Positions 1-5,415 of a stretch of 9,943 bases of DNA are shown one piece after another. The position numbers and the translations under genes are program-made. The stretch's first letter is position 1. Every line of letters starts with the position of its first letter. The stretch is from Treponema sp. UBA4328 (GTDB lineage: Bacteria > Spirochaetota > Spirochaetia > Treponematales > Treponemataceae): positions 1-9,943 of the forward strand of contig DGTU01000192.1 in NCBI GenBank assembly GCA_002394465.1, given 5' to 3'. Below the pieces are notes generated by a model. The model was not told where the DNA came from. It saw only the letters and a list, made by a program, of their open reading frames with translations, and searched no databases.

Positions 1-437
1 GATGGCTTTCCCATGTTTCCTCCAGGGATAAGAAGGCTTTCAGAGACCGGCTTTCTCTGCTGGGAATGGGACTCGAAGATCGCATGAAGCAGCCTGTAGG
101 CCTGCTTTCCGGAGGACAGAGGCAGGCCCTTACACTGCTGATGGCTACAAGTGCACAGCCGTCGCTTCTGCTTCTGGATGAACATACTGCAGCACTTGAT
201 CCGCAGACGGCAATAAAAATCATGGAAAAGACGGATAAAATCGTCCGTGAGAAGAATCTTACTACGCTCATGATTACGCATAACGTTCAGAATGCGATAA
301 ACTACGGAAACAAGCTCCTTCTGATGGACGGCGGAAACATAATAAAGGTAATCAGCGGAGAAGAAAAAAAGAATCTCACCGTAAGCGACATTATGGCATT
401 GTATCAAAATAATTTAAGTGATAAGATGATACTATAA
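1..437 (+). CDS. ABC transporter ATP-binding protein, 5' truncated (TrpZ-like)
   Basis: This is the C-terminal half of an ABC ATPase that powers solute uptake at the inner face of the membrane. The reading frame is open from base 3, so the gene begins outside the window. The Walker A motif is missing with the N-terminus. Visible are the signature LSGGQRQAL, the Walker B/D-loop LLLLDEHTAALDP and the H-loop histidine in MITHN. The DEHTAALDP form is typical of ATPases paired with pfam04392-type binding proteins (COG1101, the TrpZ component of TrpXYZ systems). The stop codon overlaps the Shine-Dalgarno AAGGAG (436-441) of the next gene, which encodes exactly such a binding protein, so the two are one operon. 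A permease gene is expected upstream. The ABC call is secure; tryptophan or another aromatic substrate is inferred only from the family. Confidence 0.93.
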   Translation, partial: WLSHVSSRDKKAFRDRLSLLGMGLEDRMKQPVGLLSGGQRQALTLLMATSAQPSLLLLDEHTAALDPQTAIKIMEKTDKIVREKNLTTLMITHNVQNAINYGNKLLLMDGGNIIKVISGEEKKNLTVSDIMALYQNNLSDKMIL

Positions 438-449
438 GGAGAAACAAAA

Positions 450-1460
450 ATGAAAAAACTTTCTGCTAAGATCATCGCGCTGACAGCTGCTTTTGCTGCA
501 GTGCTTTCACTTGGATCATGTTCAAAAGCTGAAAAAAAGAACGTTACAATCGGAATCGTTCAGCAGATGAACCACAACTCACTGAATACAATTTCTGATT
601 CAATCAAGGCCCGCCTTGCTGAACTCGGATACAATGAAGAAAGCTCAAAGATTCTGTTCAAGCAGGGTGACAACGATATGACAATGCTTGCTCAGATTGC
701 TGAAGAATATGTTCAGGAAAAAGCTGACATCATCATCGCAATTGCAACTAAGGCTGCAAATGCTGCACTTCCTGCAACTGATGCCGGAATCCCGGTTGTT
801 TTTGCTGCATGTGCTGATCCTGTAGGAGCAAAGCTTGTTCAGAACCTTGAAAAGCCGGAAGGCCTCGTTACAGGAACAAGCCAGTCAATTCCTGTTGACC
901 AGATCATGGATTTTGCAAAGAAAATTAATCCTTCACTTTCAAAAATCGGTATCATTCATACAACAGGCGAAACAAATGCACAGGCTACCGTAAACAAGGC
1001 CGTTCAGTATCTCGGACAGATCGGAATGAAGTATGCTGATCACACTATCGACGACGTAAGTGCAATTCAGGAAACAATTAAACTCATGAAGGACGAAGGC
1101 TGTCAGGCTGTATTCGTAGCAAATGACAATAAGCTTGCAACTCACGGAAACATGACAATCCTCGGCGAAGCCTGCATCGAAAACAACTTCCCGCTTTACT
1201 GTGCAGCAGACAGCCAGGTTGAAGACGGCGGATTTGCAAACATCGGAATTACATATACAGATCTCGGACGTGATACAGCTGACATGACTGATAAAATCCT
1301 GAGCGGAACACCGGTTTCTGAAGTTCCTGTAAAATTCTACCTCAAGGCTGAAGACCTTAAGGTTTTTGTTAACCCTCAGGTAGTTGAAAAACTTAAGATT
1401 TCTATTCCGGAAGACATAAAGGGCGCTTCAAACTATATTGAAGTAACGCCAGCAAACTAA
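450..1460 (+). CDS. ABC transporter substrate-binding lipoprotein, TrpX-like (pfam04392)
   Basis: A 336-residue periplasmic binding protein, probably anchored as a lipoprotein. The N-terminus has a basic start, a hydrophobic stretch at about residues 8-21 and a lipobox LGSC ending in Cys24, the loose form seen in spirochaetes. The body is the two-lobed periplasmic-binding fold of pfam04392/COG2984. Typical segments are IVQQMNHNSLN near the start, VFAACADPVGAKLV at about residues 113-126, FVANDN at about 222-227, and the late ADSQVEDGGFANIGITYTDL region. TrpX of the TrpXYZ importer belongs here, but members bind other small ligands too and the pocket cannot be read for specificity. The start codon follows AAGGAG by eight bases and the upstream ATPase stops 12 bases before it. 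A strong terminator follows. The order ATPase then binding protein is less usual than binding protein first. Confidence 0.9.
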   Translation: MKKLSAKIIALTAAFAAVLSLGSCSKAEKKNVTIGIVQQMNHNSLNTISDSIKARLAELGYNEESSKILFKQGDNDMTMLAQIAEEYVQEKADIIIAIATKAANAALPATDAGIPVVFAACADPVGAKLVQNLEKPEGLVTGTSQSIPVDQIMDFAKKINPSLSKIGIIHTTGETNAQATVNKAVQYLGQIGMKYADHTIDDVSAIQETIKLMKDEGCQAVFVANDNKLATHGNMTILGEACIENNFPLYCAADSQVEDGGFANIGITYTDLGRDTADMTDKILSGTPVSEVPVKFYLKAEDLKVFVNPQVVEKLKISIPEDIKGASNYIEVTPAN

Positions 1461-1470
1461 GCTGATAATG

Positions 1471-1500
1471 ACCGGTTTCAGTCCTGAAGCCGGTTTTTTT
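1471..1500 (+). terminator. Rho-independent terminator of the ABC transporter operon
   Basis: A 10-bp stem pairs 1471-1480 with 1485-1494 (one G-T pair), closed by the tetraloop GTCC. It runs straight into seven T residues at 1494-1500. It lies 10 bases after the binding-protein stop codon and separates that operon from proB. Confidence 0.93.
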
Positions 1501-1506
1501 ATGTTC

Positions 1507-1535
1507 TTTCCAAAGCATGCGTAATCTGTTACTAT
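1507..1535 (+). promoter_or_regulatory. Candidate sigma-70 promoter of proBC
   Basis: TTTCCA (1507-1512, four of six matches to the -35 consensus), a 17-base spacer, then TACTAT (1530-1535) preceded by TGT, which makes an extended -10. It sits just after the upstream terminator and 21 bases before the proB start. The extended -10 could compensate for the weak -35. Called by eye. Confidence 0.5.
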
Positions 1536-1556
1536 CGGAACTATCAGGAAAAAGAT

Positions 1557-2351
1557 ATGACTATTTCACAAATTTTAGGTGATTCACGTAAAATCGTTAT
1601 CAAAATCGGTTCAAATACTCTTGCAAAGGCAGACGGAACGCAGAATACGCAGTTCATGCATTCTTTTGCCCGTCAGTGTAAAAATCTCATTGCAAAGGGA
1701 AAGCAGATTGTCCTTGTTTCTTCCGGCGCTCAGGTTTCTGGAGTTTCAACCCTCAAGGAATGGGCACGTAAAAAGGACGTTCATTTCAGGCAGGCTCTCT
1801 GCGCAATAGGTCAGGTAGAACTCATGGCTCAGTGGAGAAAGGCTTTTGCCGAACAGGATCTGCATATCGGGCAGCTGCTCTTCACCAAGGAAGATTTTGA
1901 AGACAATCACCGTTCGCTCAACATCAGGAATACGCTTTTTACGCTTGTAGATGAGGGAGTTGTTCCGGTCATCAACGAAAACGATTCTGTTTCTACGGAT
2001 GAGTTTGCAATCGGTGACAATGACAACCTCAGTGCTATTACGGCAATTTTGTGGAGCGCAGACCTTCTGATTCTGTTCAGTGACATAGAAGGAATCTTTA
2101 CTGATAATCCGAAGACGAATCCTGCTGCAGAACTTATTGAAGAAGTTGATTCGATTGAAGAACTCCGCAAAAAAATTACGATCGGTGGAACAAATGCATT
2201 CGGAACCGGCGGAATAGAAACAAAAATCCAGGCTGCCGAAAAAAGTACGAAATACGGAATACCGATGATCCTCGCAGACGGAGGAGAAGAGTATATCCTC
2301 GATAAACTTGCAGAAGGAAAGGCGCGCGGAACGCTTTTTATGGCAGAATAA
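1557..2351 (+). CDS. proB: Glutamate 5-kinase, short form without PUA domain
   Basis: Phosphorylates L-glutamate with ATP to gamma-glutamyl phosphate, the first step of proline synthesis, in the cytosol. The 264 residues form a single amino-acid-kinase domain. Landmarks are the ATP-site segment KIVIKIGSNTL (12-22), SSGA (55-58), the glutamate-binding INENDSV (139-145), GDNDNLSA (153-160), FSDIEGIFTDNP near 174-185, and GTGGIETK (216-223). The protein ends where the kinase domain ends, so the C-terminal PUA domain of the roughly 367-residue E. coli enzyme is absent. Such short forms are known in other bacteria. The start is preceded only by a weak AGGA-type ribosome site (1546-1549). proC follows 16 bases after the stop codon and is surely co-transcribed. 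proA, the middle step, is not in the window. Confidence 0.95.
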   Translation: MTISQILGDSRKIVIKIGSNTLAKADGTQNTQFMHSFARQCKNLIAKGKQIVLVSSGAQVSGVSTLKEWARKKDVHFRQALCAIGQVELMAQWRKAFAEQDLHIGQLLFTKEDFEDNHRSLNIRNTLFTLVDEGVVPVINENDSVSTDEFAIGDNDNLSAITAILWSADLLILFSDIEGIFTDNPKTNPAAELIEEVDSIEELRKKITIGGTNAFGTGGIETKIQAAEKSTKYGIPMILADGGEEYILDKLAEGKARGTLFMAE

Positions 2352-2367
2352 AAGGAGCTTTAGCATT

Positions 2368-3150
2368 ATGAAAAGTATAGGTTTTATCGGAATGGGAAAT
2401 ATGGCCCAGGCACTCTGTTCGGGCTTTATAAAATCCGGAAAAATCAGCGGAAACAATATTTACGCCTATGCGCCGAATCAGGAAAAACTCGAAGAAAATT
2501 CCAGGAAATTCGGATTTGTGCCGTGCAGGTCGCTTCACGATGCCGCAGTTAATGCAGATGTAATCGTATTTGCCTGCAAGCCGTATCAGATTGAAGATGT
2601 ACTTAAAGAAATAAAAAATGACCTTAAGGGAAAGGCGGTAATTTCGATTGCGCTCGGCTGGAACTACAAAAAGTTTTCTGAAGTCCTTGATAAATCTACG
2701 CGCTTTCAGTTCGTAATGCCGAATACTCCTGCAATGGTCGGAGAAGGCGTATTCCTTTTTGAAAAGACAAATTCCCTCGAAAAGGCTGAAAGGGATGAAT
2801 TCATTGAAATTTTTGAATCCATGGGTGTCGTTCAGGAACTTGGAGATAACCTTATGGGAATCGGCGGTGCACTTACGGGCTGCGGTCCTGCATTCATTGA
2901 CGTGTTCATGGAAGCCTATGCTGATGCTGCCGTAAAATATGGAATCCAGAGAAAGGACGCATACCGCCTTTTCAGTCAGACTGTACTTGGAACTGCAAAA
3001 CTTCAGCTTGAAACAGGACTTCATCCTGGAATTCTCAAGGACAACGTATGTTCTCCAGGCGGAAGTACAATCAGGGGTGTTGCTGCCCTTGAAGAATTCG
3101 GTCTCAGGAATGCCTGCATCAAATCAATTGATGCGGTAATGGGATACTAA
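2368..3150 (+). CDS. proC: Pyrroline-5-carboxylate reductase
   Basis: Reduces pyrroline-5-carboxylate to proline with NAD(P)H, the last step of proline synthesis. The protein has 260 residues. An N-terminal Rossmann nucleotide site GFIGMGNMAQAL is at 5-16, with FACKP at 68-72, VMPNTPAMVGEG at 116-127, and the C-terminal dimerisation half with ALTGCGPAF (168-176) and the family signature VCSPGGSTIRG (227-237). The start at 2368 is chosen because AAAGGAG (2351-2357) stands 10 bases before it and the protein then begins exactly at the Rossmann strand. An in-frame ATG at 2308 lies inside proB and would add 20 unrelated residues. The C-terminus is a little shorter than in many family members, which is probably harmless. 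The stop overlaps the 3' end of the convergent esterase gene by four bases, and no terminator is visible between them. Confidence 0.95.
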   Translation: MKSIGFIGMGNMAQALCSGFIKSGKISGNNIYAYAPNQEKLEENSRKFGFVPCRSLHDAAVNADVIVFACKPYQIEDVLKEIKNDLKGKAVISIALGWNYKKFSEVLDKSTRFQFVMPNTPAMVGEGVFLFEKTNSLEKAERDEFIEIFESMGVVQELGDNLMGIGGALTGCGPAFIDVFMEAYADAAVKYGIQRKDAYRLFSQTVLGTAKLQLETGLHPGILKDNVCSPGGSTIRGVAALEEFGLRNACIKSIDAVMGY

Positions 3151-3926
3151 ATAATTCCGTGATTTTTTGCCCACGCAGCAAACAGCTCAGGCCATACTGC
3201 ACATTCTTTCTGGATGCAGCTTCCTTCAGCATCTGATGTCAGTTCGCCTGCAAGTGCAAGTCCATGCCGGCCGTGACTGAAGAGATGATACTCAAAGTCG
3301 ACGCCGGCTTTTTTTAATGCTGCAGCAAACATAAGGCTGTTTTCGGCGGGAACTGCTTCGTCATCAGCAGTGTGCCACATGAAAACCGGAGGAAAACCAG
3401 GCGAAACATGATTTTCAAGGCTTACGTCTTCGCGGGATACCTTTCCGTCAGTTCCGCATATGTTTATGATTGAGCCTTCATGGCAGAAATTTCTGTCGGC
3501 AGTAATTACCGGATAGCACAGGAGAAGGTAGTCAGGGCGGAAAAGTGGATCTTTGCCGAAACATGCGAGGCTTGCAGCAAGATGTCCTCCGGCACTGAAA
3601 CCGCCTGCAATGATTTTTCTTGAATCAAGGTTAAGTTCATCGGAATGAGTCCTCAGGTATGAAACGGCAGCCTTTAAGTCATCAAGGGCGGCATAGCCTT
3701 TCATCGGTGCGAGCGTGTAGGTGAGGACGACACAGGCGAAACCAAGAGAATTCATTTTTAAGGCAACCGGTTCGGCTTCACGGTCGCTCAGATGTTCATA
3801 GCCGCCTCCGGGACAGATAACCAGTACCGGCCATTTTTTATTTTTGCTGAATGAATTGTATACGGAAGGAATATAGGTGGTGATATATGAATCGTTTGAA
3901 TTCAGTTTGATTTTTTTGTTAATCAT
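3147..3926 (-). CDS. Alpha/beta hydrolase, acetyl-xylan-esterase-like (COG0657)
   Basis: A 259-residue cytosolic serine hydrolase with no signal peptide. The oxyanion segment CPGGGYEHL is at 38-46. The nucleophile elbow GFSAGG (109-114) gives Ser111, the acid is Asp189 in TADDEAVPAENS, and the base is His221 in GRHGLAL. The form PGGGY followed by DEAVPAENS is typical of carbohydrate-esterase-like members such as those removing acetyl groups from xylan oligomers. The substrate cannot be proven from sequence. I place the start at 3926 (MINKKIK). An in-frame ATG at 4040 would add 38 low-complexity residues encoded across a promoter -10 box and a perfect terminator hairpin, so it is rejected. No Shine-Dalgarno precedes 3926, but a perfect TATAAT stands six bases upstream, which suggests a leaderless mRNA. 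It is convergent with proC and overlaps it by four bases. Confidence 0.88.
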   Translation of the reverse strand: MINKKIKLNSNDSYITTYIPSVYNSFSKNKKWPVLVICPGGGYEHLSDREAEPVALKMNSLGFACVVLTYTLAPMKGYAALDDLKAAVSYLRTHSDELNLDSRKIIAGGFSAGGHLAASLACFGKDPLFRPDYLLLCYPVITADRNFCHEGSIINICGTDGKVSREDVSLENHVSPGFPPVFMWHTADDEAVPAENSLMFAAALKKAGVDFEYHLFSHGRHGLALAGELTSDAEGSCIQKECAVWPELFAAWAKNHGII

Positions 3927-3932
3927 AATATG

Positions 3933-3938
3933 ATTATA
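3933..3938 (-). promoter_or_regulatory. TATAAT -10 box placing the esterase start at +1
   Basis: On the minus strand a perfect TATAAT ends six bases before the ATG at 3926. Transcription would start at or very near the A of that ATG, which fits the missing ribosome-binding site. The -35 is poor (TTTATT, 3955-3960, 16-base spacer) and lies in the T-rich tail of the terminator just upstream. Called by eye. Confidence 0.4.
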
Positions 3939-3948
3939 AACGTGTTTT

Positions 3949-3992
3949 AAAAAAAATAAAGGACCGCTTAAAGGAGGAGAAAAAGCGGTCCT
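3949..3992 (-). terminator. Rho-independent terminator upstream of the esterase start
   Basis: Minus-strand stem of 10 perfect base pairs, AGGACCGCTT (3992-3983) with AAGCGGTCCT (3969-3960), and a 13-base pyrimidine loop. The tail is TTTATTTTTTTT (3960-3949). The plus-strand side has no T-tract, so it acts on minus-strand transcripts only. It lies before the esterase start, not after a recognised gene. Confidence 0.75.
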
Positions 3993-4019
3993 CTTGAAAA
4001 CTTTTAATTCTTGCTGCTG
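3949..4019 (-). ncRNA. Candidate small RNA (about 70 nt) or attenuated leader
   Basis: On the minus strand a good promoter (4026-4054) is followed, from a predicted start near 4019, by about 27 unstructured bases, then a 10-bp GC-rich hairpin and a U-tract. Nothing in this stretch reads as a gene with a ribosome site. The terminal loop reads TTTCTCCTCCTTT, pyrimidine-only and complementary to AAGGAGG Shine-Dalgarno sequences. C/U-rich loops of this kind are used by several known trans-acting small RNAs to block translation starts. Alternatively the unit is the 5' leader of the esterase and the hairpin an attenuator. The esterase seems to have its own -10 box downstream, which favours a separate short transcript. 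No family was recognised. Confidence 0.45.
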
Positions 4020-4025
4020 ATTAAG

Positions 4026-4054
4026 AATATATACTAACATTTATTTTTAATCAA
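4026..4054 (-). promoter_or_regulatory. Sigma-70 promoter for the candidate small RNA or leader
   Basis: On the minus strand TTGATT (4054-4049), a 17-base spacer, then TATATT (4031-4026). Spacing is ideal and each box has four or five of six matches. It diverges from the mtnN promoter. The transcript would begin near 4019 and meet the terminator after about 60-70 bases. Confidence 0.55.
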
Positions 4055-4094
4055 TACTTTTTTATGAAAAATATTGAAATTTTTCGATATTTTT

Positions 4095-4124
4095 TTGAAA
4101 ATGTATGAATATTTCGCATATAAT
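4095..4124 (+). promoter_or_regulatory. Sigma-70 promoter of the mtnN-luxS operon
   Basis: TTGAAA (4095-4100), an 18-base spacer and a perfect TATAAT (4119-4124). The predicted start is near 4131, giving an mtnN leader of about 33 bases. No riboswitch-like structure is visible in that short leader. Confidence 0.72.
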
Positions 4125-4163
4125 GACATTATGACCAGATTTTAACGAAGGAGTGTAAGAAAA

Positions 4164-4880
4164 ATGAAAAAAATTGGAATTATTGGTGCCATGGAGACTG
4201 AAATTGACTTCCTCCGGGGACTGATGGGAAACGAAATAAAAAAGACGGAAGCCGGCTCAATCGTCTTTAATGAAGGAAAAATTCACGGGACTGATGTAGT
4301 TGTCGTTCGTTCCGGTGTCGGAAAAGTAAATGCTGCCTTGTGCGCACAGAGGCTTACCTTTCAGTTCGGATGTTCGAACATCATCAACACCGGCGTTGCA
4401 GGCGCAATGGCTCAGGGTCTGGGCGTAATGGATTTTGTAGTTTCAACGGATGCAGTTTATCACGACATGGATGCGACGGGCTTCGGTTATGCAAAGGGAC
4501 AGGTTCCTCAGATGCAGGTATTTTCTTTTGAAGCTGACAGGAAAATGATTGAAGCGGCAAAAAAGGCCTTTGCTTCAATGGAAGCCGAAAGAGGAAAGGA
4601 GCCTCATAAAATGCTTGAGGGCCGCATTGCTACGGGCGATCAGTTCATCAGCGACAAAAACGTAAAAGAAAGAATAAACACTGATTTTTCTCCGGCATGC
4701 GTTGAAATGGAAGGAGCTGCAATTGCACATGCCTGCTATCTCAATAACATTCCTTTCGTCGTACTGAGATGCATGAGCGACAATGCTGACAATCTCCGCA
4801 GGAGTGAATATGACTTCAATGAAGGTGCTGCGGCAGAAATGAGTGCGCGTGTCGTTGAGAAGATGATTGAATTAATATAA
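4164..4880 (+). CDS. mtnN: 5'-methylthioadenosine/S-adenosylhomocysteine nucleosidase
   Basis: Hydrolyses the glycosidic bond of S-adenosylhomocysteine to S-ribosylhomocysteine and adenine, and does the same with methylthioadenosine. This removes a methyltransferase inhibitor and feeds LuxS. The 238 residues show the family pattern GIIGAMETE (5-13), with Glu13 matching the catalytic Glu12 of the E. coli enzyme. Further motifs are SGVGKVNAA (50-58), NTGVAG (75-80), HDMD (100-103), ATGDQFI (156-162), VEMEGAAIAHAC (180-191) with the ribose-binding Met-Glu pair, and SDNAD (205-209) with catalytic Asp206. The start follows AAGGAG (4148-4153) by 10 bases and gives the expected length. It is first in an operon; luxS starts 27 bases after the stop, the classic order for the AI-2 pathway. 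Confidence 0.96.
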   Translation: MKKIGIIGAMETEIDFLRGLMGNEIKKTEAGSIVFNEGKIHGTDVVVVRSGVGKVNAALCAQRLTFQFGCSNIINTGVAGAMAQGLGVMDFVVSTDAVYHDMDATGFGYAKGQVPQMQVFSFEADRKMIEAAKKAFASMEAERGKEPHKMLEGRIATGDQFISDKNVKERINTDFSPACVEMEGAAIAHACYLNNIPFVVLRCMSDNADNLRRSEYDFNEGAAAEMSARVVEKMIELI

Positions 4881-4907
4881 AATACACAAAAACGAGGTTT
4901 TGCCCTT

Positions 4908-5402
4908 ATGGAAGTTATTCAGAGTTTTACAATTGATCATACTCACCTCAAGCCGGGAATTTATGTTTCCCGGGAAGATAAAGGTTTTACGACATATGAC
5001 CTGAGGATTACCGAACCGAATAAGGAACCTGCAATTGCTCCTTCTGCCATACACAGTATTGAGCACCTTATGGCAACCTGGTTCAGGAATTCGCGCGTTA
5101 AGGAAGATGTCGTTTATGTAGGTCCGATGGGCTGCCTTACCGGAATGTATATTATCATGACGGGAACTTATTCCGTTGAAGATATGCGCTCCCTTACAAT
5201 CGAGTGCCTTGAGTGGATCCTTACGCAGAATGAAGTTCCTGCAACACGTCCGGAAGCCTGCGGAAACTACCTGCTTCATGACCTTCCGATGTGCAAATGG
5301 GAATGTGCGCGTTACCTTGACCGCCTTAAAAATGATTTCCACAGCGAATACACAAAGCTTCAGGTTAAGCTTGATGACGGAAAAGTTTTCGCTGATGCGT
5401 GA
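4908..5402 (+). CDS. luxS: S-ribosylhomocysteine lyase (AI-2 synthesis)
   Basis: Cleaves S-ribosylhomocysteine to homocysteine and 4,5-dihydroxy-2,3-pentanedione, the precursor of autoinducer-2. It is a cytosolic metalloenzyme that acts as a homodimer. The 164 residues are close to the usual length of about 157. The metal ligands are His49 and His53 in HSIEH and Cys118 in EACGNYLLHDL; Glu52 lies in the same HxxEH motif. The catalytic cysteine is Cys76 in MGCLTGMY, where many homologues have MGCRTGFY, so the Arg/Gln position is Leu here. The start has a modest GAGG site (4894-4897) 10 bases upstream. It lies between mtnN, which makes its substrate, and the DUF1538 gene, which starts 13 bases after its stop. 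Whether AI-2 is a signal or only a by-product of homocysteine recycling cannot be told. Confidence 0.96.
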   Translation: MEVIQSFTIDHTHLKPGIYVSREDKGFTTYDLRITEPNKEPAIAPSAIHSIEHLMATWFRNSRVKEDVVYVGPMGCLTGMYIIMTGTYSVEDMRSLTIECLEWILTQNEVPATRPEACGNYLLHDLPMCKWECARYLDRLKNDFHSEYTKLQVKLDDGKVFADA

Positions 5403-5415
5403 GATTATTCTGTAA

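Noticed and set aside
2308..2367. Upstream ATG for proC inside proB
   Set aside because: A strong AAAGGAG at 2351-2357 serves the ATG at 2368, which begins exactly at the Rossmann fold. The extra 20 residues are a shadow of proB in another frame.
1746..3024. Long minus-strand open frames opposite proB and proC (up to 236 codons)
   Set aside because: They lie opposite well-conserved genes, have no ribosome sites, and are rich in Phe, Ser, Cys and Arg as expected for antisense frames of this codon usage.
3971..4020. Plus-strand AAGGAGG at 3971-3977 with a TTG-started nine-codon ORF (3994-4020)
   Set aside because: The spacing is too long, the start is TTG, and the purine run is explained as the loop complement of the minus-strand terminator.
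3927..4040. In-frame ATG at 4040 extending the esterase by 38 residues
   Set aside because: The stretch spans a promoter -10 box, a perfect terminator hairpin and a T-tract, has no ribosome site, and its translation looks like low-complexity non-coding sequence. The family fold starts after 3926.
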